From Planctomyces sp. SH-PL62 (lineage in GTDB: Bacteria; Planctomycetota; Planctomycetia; Isosphaerales; Isosphaeraceae): DNA of 64,000 nt. The stretch is from NCBI RefSeq assembly GCF_001610895.1, contig NZ_CP011274.1:1-64000 (forward strand), read 5' to 3'. Made by a program: the position numbers and the translations under genes. This document shows, in pieces, positions 1 through 8,278 of this stretch; positions within the stretch are counted from its first letter, which is position 1; each line of letters starts with the position of its first letter. The notes beneath the pieces were generated by a model. That model saw only the letters and a list, made by a program, of their open reading frames with translations, was not told where the DNA came from and did not search any database.

Positions 1-543
1 CGAACGGGCCGAACGGGTTCGGGATCACGAACTTGCCCAGGCTCACGCCGTCGCGATCGCAGTAGTAGCGGAAGGTCTCGGCGGTCAGCCGCTTGGAGAA
101 GCCGTAGGGGGAGAAGTCGGGCAGGCCCTGCGAGCCGGCCCCTTCGCCCCCCCTCGAAGACCGTGCCGGTGAGGACGACGCGGCGGCCCCCCCCCTGCTT
201 GAGCGCGGCGAGGACGGCCGGGAGGTTCCGCGCGTTGTTGGCGGCGGCGCCCACGGCGTCGAAGTCGGGGCTCTTGTAGTTGGTGACGTCGGCCGCGTGG
301 TGGACAGAGGACGTCGAAGCCGCCGTCGCGGAGGAGGCCGAGGAAGGCGTCGTCGCCGAACGAGGGGCCGAAGGCCGGCGTGCAGCACTCGAGGAGCCGA
401 CGGGCCCGCTGGCGGCGGACCTCGTCGGGGTAGCCCTCGGGCTTGCTCCGGAGCACGGCCGTGACCTGGTGGCCGGCGGCCGACAGCTCGCGGACCAGCC
501 CGAATCCGGTGAACGAGCTGGCGCCCGTGAAGAGTATTTTCAT
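1..543 (-). CDS. NAD-dependent epimerase/dehydratase, 3' end outside window, one frameshift
   Basis: This is an extended short-chain dehydrogenase of nucleotide-sugar metabolism. It starts at 543 with MKILFTGASSFTGFGLVREL, a Rossmann nucleotide-binding start with the GxxxFxG-type glycine pattern. An extra base near 306 breaks the frame. Removing it gives DVLVHHAADVTNYKSPDFD, then VVLTGTVFEGG and the active-site-like SPYGFSKRLTAE (YxxxK variant YGFSK), so the gene is otherwise intact. The reading continues past position 1 (IPNPFGPF at the edge). It follows rfbC by 38 bp on the same strand, within the sugar-nucleotide operon. The substrate cannot be told from sequence. The frameshift is probably an artefact, because five more single-base insertions lie in the next 1 kb. 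Confidence 0.75.
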
Positions 544-581
544 GGTGGGATGATCTGATCTAACTTCGTCGTCGTTTCGGG

Positions 582-1134
582 TCAAACCGTGAGGTGCCAG
601 GCGGGGTCGAAGTCGCGCTGGCCGGCGTCCTTGTCGGACAGGACGACCGGCGCGATCGGCCATTCGATGGCGAAACTTCGGATCGTTCCAGCGGACGCCG
701 CGCTCGTGGGCCGGCGAGTAGAACTCGTCGACGAAGTAGAACGCCTCGGTGTCGTCGGCCAGGGTGATGAACCCGTGGCCGAAGCCCTTGGGGACGTACA
801 TCATCCGCCGGTTCTCGGCCGACAGCTCGGCGCCGAAGCTCTTGCCGAACGTCGGCGAGTCCTTGCGAAGGTCGAGGATCACGTCGTAGAGCGACCCCCG
901 GATGCAGCGGACCACCTTGGTCTCGGCGGCGGGGGGCGAGCTGGTAGTGCATCCCCCGGAGCGTCCCCTTCTGGGCGCTCAGGGAGTTGTTGATCTGGAC
1001 GAACCGGTCGACCAGTCCGGCCTTGGCGAACTCCTTCCTCGCAGAAGGCCCGCGCGAAGAAGCCGCGGTCGTCGCCACCGCTTCTCCAGGTCGATCAGGA
1101 ACGCGCCGGGGATCGGCGTCTCGGTGAAAATCAT
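582..1134 (-). CDS. rfbC: dTDP-4-dehydrorhamnose 3,5-epimerase family protein, frameshifted
   Basis: A cupin-fold epimerase of dTDP-sugar (rhamnose-type) synthesis. Piecing the frames together gives MIFTETPIPGAFLIDLEKR, then DDRGFFARAFCEEEFAKAGL, QINNSLSAQKGTLRGMHYQ, VRCIRGSLYDVILDLRKDSP, YVPKGFGHGFITL and, at the end, DPAWHLTV. These are the family hallmarks, including the catalytic His of RGMHYQ and the PxGFxHGF motif. The repaired length of about 183 residues fits RfbC. Four single extra bases, near 674, 933, 1034 and 1077, break the frame, and deleting each restores the family sequence. It lies between two epimerase genes on the same strand. Either rapid decay or sequence error would explain this, and error is more likely. 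In this cluster the enzyme might act on a CDP-sugar, since a cytidylyltransferase lies upstream. Confidence 0.8.
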
Positions 1135-1176
1135 GGGAGTCCTCTCGTGATGGTCGCGTCGTCGGAACGGCTCAGC

Positions 1177-2176
1177 TCAGCCCAGGCGGTCCATGCGGCC
1201 CTTGAGGGTCCGCAGGCGGACGTAGCGGTCGCCCTCGAAGTCTTCCTTGCTGAAGCCGTGCTCGACCATCTTGCGGTGGAGTTCCTCCATGCCGCTGGCC
1301 AGGTTGTACTGGAGCTTGTAGTCGGGGAGGAGCGAGTAGAGGCAGGTCGAAGTTGACGCGGTAGTTGCGGGGGTCGGCGCCGACCTCGCCGGTGTAGGTG
1401 ATCTTGGCGTCGGGGACGAGCCGCTGGACCTGGTCGCCGACGTCCTTGACCTGGTAGTTCTCGCTGTTGGCGCCGACGTTGATCGCCTTGTCGTGGACGA
1501 CCTCCTTGGGGGCGTTCGCCAGGGCGATGAAGGTGCGGGCGATGTCGCGGCAATGGATCAGCGGGCGCCAGGGGGAGCCGTCCGACTGGATGCGGATCTC
1601 GCCGTAGGAGAGGGCCGAGCCGAGCAGGTTGTTGACGACCAGGTCGATCCGCAGGACCGGCGAATGGCCGTAGGCGGTGGCGTTGCGGAGGTAGGTCGGG
1701 CTGAACGAGTCGTCGGCGAGCTTGGAGACTTCCTGCTCGGTCTCGATCTTGGACTGGGCGTAGGCGGTCAGGGGGTTGAGCGGATCGCCTTCGTCGAGGT
1801 CGAGCTTCTCGCCCTGGCCGTAGACCGAGCAGCTCCCGGCGAAGAGGTAGCGGGGGACGCCGGCCTCCTTGGCGATCCGGGCGAGCCGGATGGAGGCGTC
1901 GCGGTTGATGTCGAACGTGATCTGGGAGTTGAGCGCGCCCATGGGGTCGTTCGAGAGGGCCGCGAGGTGCATCACCGCGTCGCAGCCCTTGAGGTCGACG
2001 TGCTCGACCTTGCGGACGTCCTTGACGAGGTCGACGTCGGCCGGGACGATCGGCTCCCACTCGCAGCCCTCGAACAGCCGGACGTCGCAGCCGACGACGG
2101 TGTGCCCTTCCTGCTTGAGCAGGTCGACCAGGTGGGATCCGATGAAGCCCCTGTGGCCCGTGACGAAGACTTTCAT
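1177..2176 (-). CDS. NAD-dependent nucleotide-sugar epimerase/dehydratase, one frameshift
   Basis: An extended SDR enzyme starting MKVFVTGHRGFIGSHLVDLL (GxxGxxG cofactor motif). It has the active-site pair SCSVYG and YAQSK (YxxxK) near residues 120-165 and a substrate-domain segment RNATAYGHSPVLRIDLVVN. The main frame runs to NYRVNFDL. One extra base near 1341 then shifts it. Corrected, it continues YSLLPDYKLQYNLASGMEEL and ends KGRMDRLG with a stop at 1177-1179, about 332 residues, normal for the family. It starts 68 bp after the end of rfbF on the same strand and precedes rfbC, so the three probably form one operon making a CDP- or dTDP-deoxysugar. The exact sugar is not determinable. Confidence 0.82.
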
Positions 2177-2244
2177 AATTCTTTGATCAATCTTGGGTTG
2201 ATGAATGGGTTAGGTCGATCCGGCGGCGCCGCGCCGCGGCGGGG

Positions 2245-3042
2245 TCAGACGGCCCAGGGGGCCCGGCCCGAATCCCAGAGCTTATTGAGCTGCTCCAGGT
2301 CGCGCTGGGTGTCCATGCAGGCCCAGTAGCCGCGATGCCGGAACATGTCGAGCTTGCCGTCCTGCGCGAGCCGGATGAGGGGCTCGCGCTCCAGGATGCA
2401 GCCCTCGTCCGGGCTGAGGTAGGAGAGGAACTCGCGCTCGAAGAAGAAGTAGCCGCCGTTGATCCAGCTGTCGACGAACTCGGGCTTCTCGCTGAACTCC
2501 TCGACGCGGTCGCCGTCCATCTTCAGCTCGCCGAAGCGGGAGGGGGGATTGACCCCCAGCACGGTGCCCATGTTCCCCCCCTTGAGGTGGAACGCGAACT
2601 CGTCGGCGAGGTTGGCGTCGGTCACCCCGTCGCCGTAGGTGACCGCGAACCGCGAGGCGTCGCCCAGGTACTTCTCCGCGGCGCGGGCCACCCGGCCGCC
2701 GGTCATGGTCAGCTCGCCGGTGAACGCCAGCGTGACCTCCCAGTCCTGGTCGTGGTCGACCGAGTGGACCGAGACGTTGTTGCTCTTGAGCTCGACGGTG
2801 AAGTCGCTGTTCATCGAGGAGTAATTGAGGAAGTATGACTTCACGACCTCGGCCTTGTATCCCAGGCAGAGGATGAACCGCCGGAACCCGTGGTGGGCGT
2901 AGGTCCGCATGATGTGCCAGACGATCGGGCGGGACCCGACCGGGACCATGGGCTTGGGACGCAGCTCGGTCTCCTCGCGAAGCCGGGTCCCCAGGCCGCC
3001 GCAGAGCACGAAGACGGGCACGTCGGACAGTCGATCTTTCAC
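2245..3042 (-). CDS. rfbF: Glucose-1-phosphate cytidylyltransferase
   Basis: Nucleotidyltransferase of 265 residues that would make CDP-glucose from CTP and glucose-1-phosphate, the entry step to CDP-deoxysugars. The N-terminus has the signature FVLCGGLGTRLREETELRPK (GGxGTRL...KPM). Further diagnostic stretches are RPIVWHIMRTYAHHG, VTYGDGVTDANL, GELKMDGDRVEEFSEKPE and the C-terminal YWACMDTQRDLEQLNKLW. All match RfbF/DdhA-type enzymes rather than RmlA. The first gene of the left-facing operon; 250 bp separate it from the divergent glycosyltransferase, so the shared promoters should lie at 3043-3292. The start at 3042 keeps the complete nucleotide-binding motif at residues 9-28. No oddities. 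Confidence 0.93.
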   Translation of the reverse strand: MKDRLSDVPVFVLCGGLGTRLREETELRPKPMVPVGSRPIVWHIMRTYAHHGFRRFILCLGYKAEVVKSYFLNYSSMNSDFTVELKSNNVSVHSVDHDQDWEVTLAFTGELTMTGGRVARAAEKYLGDASRFAVTYGDGVTDANLADEFAFHLKGGNMGTVLGVNPPSRFGELKMDGDRVEEFSEKPEFVDSWINGGYFFFEREFLSYLSPDEGCILEREPLIRLAQDGKLDMFRHRGYWACMDTQRDLEQLNKLWDSGRAPWAV

Positions 3043-3292
3043 CGATTCCCCCAGCGAGACGGGGCCTGGGGCGAGCCGGTCGAATCCCCGAGGCCGCTCT
3101 TGTCAGGGCGGGGCGCGGAGGATTCAATGGAATTCTCTCCTCGGCCCACGCCGTCCTCCGGCTCAACCTAACCTGTACGGGCCGCCGGGGATCATGCGTC
3201 GACGATCCGGGACGACGCGGCCGTGTAATACCATACTAGACCGACGGCCGGTCCGACAATTCCCCTTTCTCTCAAGCGTTAGGCGTGTTCGC

Positions 3293-4312
3293 ATGAAACT
3301 GCTCGTGGTGGTTCTCTGCTACAAGGTCCCCGACCTGACGATCGACTGCCTGCGCTCGCTGGAGCCGGAAATCGCCCGGATCCCCGGGGCCCGGGTCGGC
3401 GTCTGCGAGAACGGGACCGGGCCTGAAGCGGCCGAGCGGATCCGCCGCGCGATCGACGCGAACGGCTGGGGCTCCTGGGTCGACCTGACCGTCGTCGAGA
3501 TCAATCGCGGCTTCTGCGGCGGCAACAACCTGGTGATCCGCGAGGCCCTCGCCTCGGACGACCCGCCGGAATACGTGATCCTCCTCAACGCCGACACGAT
3601 CGTCCACGAAGGCGCGATGGCGTCGCTCGTCGCGTTCATGGACGCCCACCCCCGGGCCGGGATCGCCGGCAGCCGGCTGCTCTCGGCCGAGGGGGAGTTG
3701 CAGGCGTCCCCCTTCCGGTTCCAGGGGATCGCCACCGAGTTCGACCGGGGCCTGCGCCTGGGCCTGCTCACCAAGGTCCTCGCCCCGCCGCTCGCGGTCG
3801 ACCTGGAGGCCCCCAGCCGCGCCGAGTGGGTCTCCGGCGCGAGCATGATCCTCCGCACGTCCATGCTGGAGCGGATCGGTTTGCTCGACGAGGGCCTCTA
3901 CACCTACTTCGACGACATCGACATGGGCCTGCGGGCGAAGGCCGCCGGCTGGGAGGTCTGGTACGTTCCCGAGAGCCAGGTCATCCACCTGGAAGGGGCG
4001 TCCACGGGCGTCGGCGAGGCGACCCCCCAGCGCGTGAAGCGACGGCCCGCCTACTGGTTCCAGGCGCGTCGGCGGTGCTTCCTGAAGAACTACGGCAAGG
4101 CGTACACGGCCCTCGCCGACGCGGCGTTCCTCGCCGGGTTCGCCGCCTGGCGGCTGCGGCGGCGGATCCAGCGGCATCCCGACCGCGACCCCGAGCACTT
4201 CCTGGCCGACTCGTTCCGCCACAGCGTCTTCCGCACCGGATTCCAGATCCGAGAGGTCGAGAACCCGGCCCTGGCCGGCGCCTCGAAGCCGGAGCCGACC
4301 CCCGCGCCCTGA
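3293..4312 (+). CDS. Glycosyltransferase family 2 (rhamnosyltransferase-like)
   Basis: A GT-A fold glycosyltransferase of 339 residues that adds a sugar to the lipid-linked oligosaccharide at the inner face of the membrane. The start MKLLVVVLCYKVPDLTIDCL is the usual first beta strand. VEINRGFCGGNNLVIREAL and YVILLNADTIVHEGAMASL hold the NxGFxxxxN motif and the DxD-like NAD segment. AEWVSGASMILRTSMLERIG and YFDDIDMGLRAKAAGWEVWY give the acceptor and catalytic ED/DD region. The C-terminal 80 residues are basic and lack clear membrane helices. The frame is open upstream of 3293, but the family start is at 3293. It runs toward the convergent glycosyltransferase at 4413. Confidence 0.88.
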   Translation: MKLLVVVLCYKVPDLTIDCLRSLEPEIARIPGARVGVCENGTGPEAAERIRRAIDANGWGSWVDLTVVEINRGFCGGNNLVIREALASDDPPEYVILLNADTIVHEGAMASLVAFMDAHPRAGIAGSRLLSAEGELQASPFRFQGIATEFDRGLRLGLLTKVLAPPLAVDLEAPSRAEWVSGASMILRTSMLERIGLLDEGLYTYFDDIDMGLRAKAAGWEVWYVPESQVIHLEGASTGVGEATPQRVKRRPAYWFQARRRCFLKNYGKAYTALADAAFLAGFAAWRLRRRIQRHPDRDPEHFLADSFRHSVFRTGFQIREVENPALAGASKPEPTPAP

Positions 4313-4374
4313 CGGGCCGGTCCGGCCCGAGCCCGGTCTGGCGCCCCGTCCGTCGCATCCCCGGGCTTAAACGA

Positions 4375-4401
4375 TCTTCCCTCCTCGCGGGGGAAGGACG
4401 T
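4375..4401. terminator. Hairpin between convergent glycosyltransferase genes (REP-like)
   Basis: CTTCCC and GGGAAG pair across a short GC-rich loop, in the 100-bp gap between two convergent genes. It has no T-run, so its activity as a terminator is inferred from position. The right arm GGGGGAAGGACGT recurs exactly at 25523-25535, and GGGGGAAGG recurs inside the MITE-like element near 44824, so it may be a dispersed repeat. Confidence 0.4.
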
Positions 4402-4412
4402 GAGGGGCGGGC

Positions 4413-5417
4413 TCAGGCCCCGGCCGGGCCGCGATGTTCGATGACGCGGCTGCGGCGGCCCGAGAGTCGGCCCGCCCAGTACCGCGCCACGCCCAGGGCG
4501 CCGGGGATCTTGCCGAGGGTCACGAAGCAGGCGTAGGCTCGCGCGTCGGCCGGACGCCAGCCTCGCCGGGATCGGACGCCGCGGTAGACCCTGGCGAAGA
4601 GGAGGACGTAGGCGGCGGCGAGGGCCAGGAGGCTCAGCCCCCGCGTCGGCCAGGCGAGGGCCAGGGCCGCCAGGGGGAGGACCATCCCCCAGGCGACGAG
4701 GCTCCGGGTCTCGCGGACGTAGTGCCGCTCGGGGGGCGCGCCGTGGAGCGCCGCCCCCTCGGCGAAGGCGTGGCCGGTCCGCACCGAGCGCCGCCACCAC
4801 TGGCGGAGTCGGGTCATCGCCATGTCGTGGGCGGCCATGTCGGCGTCGATCCGGAAGATCTTCCAGCCGTCGCGACGGAGCCGGACGCAAAGCTCGGGCT
4901 CCTCGCCGGCGATCAGCTCGGGGTTGAACCCGCCGACCCGGTCCAGGGCCGCCGTCCGCATCATGGCGATGCCGCCGCAGGCTCGGGCCTCGCCGATCGG
5001 GGTGTCCCACTCCAGGTCGGCCAGGCGGTTGTAGACGGATCGCTCGGGGTGGCGCTCGCGGAGCCGACCGCAGACGGCCGCCGTCTCGGGGCGCTCGTCC
5101 AGCTCGCGACGGGCGCGGTCGATCCAGCCGTCGGCCAGCTCGCAATCGCCGTCGATGAACTGCACGTACCGGGCGTCCGGGGCGAGTTCGCGCAGTCGTT
5201 CGAGCCCGGCGTTCCGCGCCCTGGCGGCGGTGAACGGCGTGGTCAGGTCGAGTTCGACGACCTCCGCCCCCAGGCCCCGGGCCAGCTCGACGCTGCCGTC
5301 GCTCGAACCGGAGTCGACGTAAATCAGGACCAGGCCCAGGCCCCCGGCCGAGGCCAGGCAGAGTCGCAGGCGATCCCCCTCGTTCCGACCGATCGCGACC
5401 AGGCCGACGTCATCCAT
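4413..5417 (-). CDS. Glycosyltransferase family 2 with C-terminal membrane segments
   Basis: A 334-residue GT2 enzyme. The N-terminal catalytic domain reads VGLVAIGRNEGDRLRLCLAS, then YVDSGSSDGSVELARGLGAE and YVQFIDGDCELADGWIDRA (DxD motif as DGD). ACGGIAMMRTAALDRVGGFN and IAGEEPELCVRLRRDGWKIF form the typical acceptor loop and ExxD/L region. After about residue 245 there are two or three hydrophobic segments (LVAWGMVLPLAALALAWPT, LSLLALAAAYVLLFARVY), so it is probably anchored at the cytoplasmic membrane. It stands alone on the minus strand between two plus-strand blocks. Sugar specificity is unknown; the overall shape resembles glycosyltransferases of exopolysaccharide and glycolipid loci. 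Confidence 0.87.
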   Translation of the reverse strand: MDDVGLVAIGRNEGDRLRLCLASAGGLGLVLIYVDSGSSDGSVELARGLGAEVVELDLTTPFTAARARNAGLERLRELAPDARYVQFIDGDCELADGWIDRARRELDERPETAAVCGRLRERHPERSVYNRLADLEWDTPIGEARACGGIAMMRTAALDRVGGFNPELIAGEEPELCVRLRRDGWKIFRIDADMAAHDMAMTRLRQWWRRSVRTGHAFAEGAALHGAPPERHYVRETRSLVAWGMVLPLAALALAWPTRGLSLLALAAAYVLLFARVYRGVRSRRGWRPADARAYACFVTLGKIPGALGVARYWAGRLSGRRSRVIEHRGPAGA

Positions 5418-5853
5418 TTCGCGAGTCCACCCTCCGGCCCGTCTCGGCGACGCGGACCGCGGCGACTCCGGCGCCGGGTCCGGGGCCCCGGTCGCGGTTT
5501 TACTTTAGCAAACCCGCCGCGCCGGGTTCAACGCCGACACAGGCGCCGATCCGGCCCGTATGCGATCAGTCCGGCGATTTCGCCCACGCCCCCACGAACG
5601 GCCCGACCCACCGCGATGGGGCCGGATCGGGGGACGTGGCCTGAAATCCACGTGCGCCGATACGAAACGACGAGGGCGGTCAAGTCGTCTTTACCTTCGA
5701 GGTCCCCAACCTGTATCCTGCTTGATCTCGACGGCTCCTCGGGGCCTGATGCGCACGGCCTTGGTCCTCCGGGCTTCGCGGCCTCCTCTACGGCCGACAC
5801 CTGCGCGACGACGCCCCGGCCCTCCCCGAGGGCGCGACGTCTCCCCACCCACT
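5418..5853. other. 436-bp intergenic region upstream of the exporter genes
   Basis: This gap separates the minus-strand glycosyltransferase from the plus-strand ABC exporter, so it must hold divergent promoters. A small hairpin-like GCGGTTTT...AAACCCGC lies at about 5494-5516 in an AT-richer patch. An upstream in-frame extension of the permease runs from 5560 but has no family-like sequence and is not counted as coding. I see no other structure. Confidence 0.4.
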
Positions 5854-6780
5854 ATGGAACTTCATCTCGTCATGCTCGAGACCCAACCGACGTCCGCCTC
5901 CCCCCAGCGGTCCTCCGACGAATACGCGGCCGACCTCGACGCCATTTCGGGCGAGGGCTCGGAGCATGAGGTCGTGATCAAGCCCTCCTCGGGCTGGCTC
6001 GCCGTCAACTGGGGCGAGATGTTCGAGTACCGCGAGCTGCTCGTCTTCCTCATCTGGCGTGACATCTCGGCGCGATACAAGCAGACGATCCTCGGCGGCG
6101 CCTGGGCGATCCTCCAGCCGCTGATCACGATGGTGATCTTCACGTTCATCTCGCGGCTGGCGAAGATCCCGATGCCGAACGACCTGCCGGTCCCGGTCTG
6201 CGTCTTCGCGGCCCTGATCCCCTGGACGATGTTCTCGCAGGGGATGCCGGCGGCGGCCGGCAGCCTGATCTCCAACCTGAACATGGTGACGAAGGTCTAC
6301 TTCCCCAGGCTCTTCCTGCCGACCACCGCCGCGGCGGTCTTCCTGGTCGACGGCCTGCTATCGGTCGGCGTCTACGCGCTGATGCTGCTGTACTACGGGA
6401 TCACCCCGGCCTGGACGATCGTCTTCCTGCCGTTCTTCTTCCTGCTGACGCTGATGGCCAGCCTCAGCATGGGGGTCTTGCTGGCGGGGCTGACGCTCTT
6501 CTATCGCGACTTCAAGCACATCGTGCCGTTCCTCGTGCAGATCATGCTGTACGTGACGCCGATCTTCTACACGATCAACCCCACGGTCCCGGTCAAGTAC
6601 CGCTGGTTCCTGTCGCTCAACCCGATGTTCGGGATCACCGACGCCTTCCGGGCCTCGGTCCTGGGCCTGCCCATCCAGTGGGACTGCTTCCTGATCTCGA
6701 CCACCACGGCGATCGCCCTCTTCCTGTTCGCGATCCACTACTTCCGGCGGTCCGAGCGGATGTTCGCCGACTACGTCTGA
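5854..6780 (+). CDS. Polysaccharide ABC exporter, permease subunit (Wzm/TagG type)
   Basis: An inner-membrane subunit of an ABC-2-type exporter that carries a lipid-linked polysaccharide across the cytoplasmic membrane. An N-terminal soluble tail of about 50 residues is followed by the coupling segment YRELLVFLIWRDISARYKQT and the family sequence LGGAWAILQPLITMVIFTFI. About six membrane spans follow, with VYFPRLFLPTTAAAVFLVDG and LTLFYRDFKHIVPFLVQIML typical of Wzm. It ends FRRSERMFADYV, like the family's usual E-FADV/I tail. Length is 308 residues. The ATP-binding subunit starts 71 bp downstream. ATG 5854 is chosen as the last start upstream of all conserved sequence; 5872 is an alternative. 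Confidence 0.92.
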   Translation: MELHLVMLETQPTSASPQRSSDEYAADLDAISGEGSEHEVVIKPSSGWLAVNWGEMFEYRELLVFLIWRDISARYKQTILGGAWAILQPLITMVIFTFISRLAKIPMPNDLPVPVCVFAALIPWTMFSQGMPAAAGSLISNLNMVTKVYFPRLFLPTTAAAVFLVDGLLSVGVYALMLLYYGITPAWTIVFLPFFFLLTLMASLSMGVLLAGLTLFYRDFKHIVPFLVQIMLYVTPIFYTINPTVPVKYRWFLSLNPMFGITDAFRASVLGLPIQWDCFLISTTTAIALFLFAIHYFRRSERMFADYV

Positions 6781-6851
6781 GGCCCGCGCCCCCCCCTGCC
6801 GCCCCACGGGCCCCCATCTCGAATCGACCTCATCCCGGCGGATCTCGAACC

Positions 6852-8162
6852 ATGACTCGACCGATCATCAGCGTCAACAAGATCAGCAAACGGTACATCC
6901 TGCGCGGGGCGGGCGAAGGCGGCCGCGGGTCCGACTTCTCGCTCCGCGGCGCCTTCTCCGACTCGTTCTCCGCGGCGGCCGGCCTGCTCCGGGGCAAGCC
7001 CCTGCCGAAGCGGCCGATGACCGACTTCTGGGCGCTCCGCGACGCCGATTTCCAGGTGGAGCGCGGCAAGGTCGTCGGCCTGGTCGGCCGCAACGGCGCC
7101 GGCAAGTCGACCCTCCTGAAGATCATGAGCCGGATCGTCGAGCCGACCTCCGGGACGATCTCCATGCGGGGCCGGGTCGCCTCGCTGCTGGAGGTCGGGA
7201 CCGGCTTCCACTTCGACCTCTCGGGCCGCGAGAACATCTACCTCAACGGCGCGATCCTGGGGATGAAGCGGGCCGAGATCGCCCGCAAGTTCGACGAGAT
7301 CGTGGCCTTCTCCGAGGTCGAGAAGTTCCTCGACACGCCGGTGAAGCGCTACTCCTCCGGCATGTTCGTCCGCCTGGCCTTCGCCGTGGCGGCCCACCTC
7401 GAGCCGGAGATCCTGATCATCGACGAGGTCCTCGCGGTCGGCGACTACGCCTTCCAGAAGAAGTGCCTGGGCAAGATGCGCGACGTGGCCACCGGCGAGG
7501 GCCGCACCGTGCTCTTCGTCAGCCACAACATGGGCGCCCTGTCCCAGCTCTGCGACGAGGGGGTGATGCTTCAGCAAGGTCGGGTGACGATGACCGGCCC
7601 CGTCCAGGAAGTCATCCGTTCGTACATGAAGGCGACCTCCGACCTGGCGGCGGCCGGGACCTCGTTCGAGGAAGACCCGTCGAAGCCCGGCCAGTTCCGC
7701 AAGCTGGAGGTCCTCCACGCCGACGGCAGCACCTCGGCCGACTTCAGCTGCGACGAGCCGATCACCCTTCGCATCACCTACGAGGTTCGGCGGCCGGTCC
7801 GGCAGAACTACCTGACGTTCTACATCCACAACATGGAAGGGACGCGGGTCCTCCACTCGGACTTCCGGGACCTGGACCTCGGCCACATCGACGCCCTCCA
7901 GCGCCCCGGCGTCCACGTCTTCGAGGCCGTCATCCCCGCCCGGCTGCTCGGCTCCTCCGGCTACCAGATCACCCTCGACAGCACCGCCACTTTCATCGGC
8001 TGCCTCGACCACCGCGCCGAGTGCTGCGAGATCACCCTCCGCGACCTGACCCTTCGCGACGAGGCCCGCCCGGGCGTGATCGGCGCCCGCATCCCCTGGA
8101 CCCTCCAGTCGTCCGCCGCCGCCCCCGTCGCCGAGGCCGTCGAGGCCGACGCCGGCCGCTGA
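6852..8162 (+). CDS. Polysaccharide ABC exporter, ATPase with C-terminal glycan-binding domain (Wzt type)
   Basis: The ATPase that drives the Wzm-type permease, 436 residues. Residues 1-250 form the nucleotide-binding domain: Walker A GLVGRNGAGKSTLLK, Q-loop area ASLLEVGTGFHFDLSGREN, signature KRYSSGMFVRLAFAVA, Walker B ILIIDEVLAVGD and H-loop LFVSHNMGAL. Residues from about 290 on (FRKLEVLHADGSTSADFSCD and VHVFEAVIPARLLGSSGYQI) look like the Wzt C-terminal beta-sandwich, which in well-studied O-antigen exporters binds the modified chain end. This predicts a chain-end-recognising export route. It lies in an operon with the permease and is followed 116 bp later by hldE. Confidence 0.93.
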   Translation: MTRPIISVNKISKRYILRGAGEGGRGSDFSLRGAFSDSFSAAAGLLRGKPLPKRPMTDFWALRDADFQVERGKVVGLVGRNGAGKSTLLKIMSRIVEPTSGTISMRGRVASLLEVGTGFHFDLSGRENIYLNGAILGMKRAEIARKFDEIVAFSEVEKFLDTPVKRYSSGMFVRLAFAVAAHLEPEILIIDEVLAVGDYAFQKKCLGKMRDVATGEGRTVLFVSHNMGALSQLCDEGVMLQQGRVTMTGPVQEVIRSYMKATSDLAAAGTSFEEDPSKPGQFRKLEVLHADGSTSADFSCDEPITLRITYEVRRPVRQNYLTFYIHNMEGTRVLHSDFRDLDLGHIDALQRPGVHVFEAVIPARLLGSSGYQITLDSTATFIGCLDHRAECCEITLRDLTLRDEARPGVIGARIPWTLQSSAAAPVAEAVEADAGR

Positions 8163-8278
8163 GTCCGGCCCCCGAAAAACTGGGCTCGCCACGTTCGCCC
8201 GGCCGGGTAGAATCGCCCGGCCGGAAGGCCCCCGCAGGAGCGCGGGGGGTCAGGCGAGGCGAGGCAAGGAGGCCTTCG

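Noticed and set aside
582-1134. rfbC called as a pseudogene
   Set aside because: Four single-base insertions among six in a short window-edge stretch fit sequencing error better than decay.
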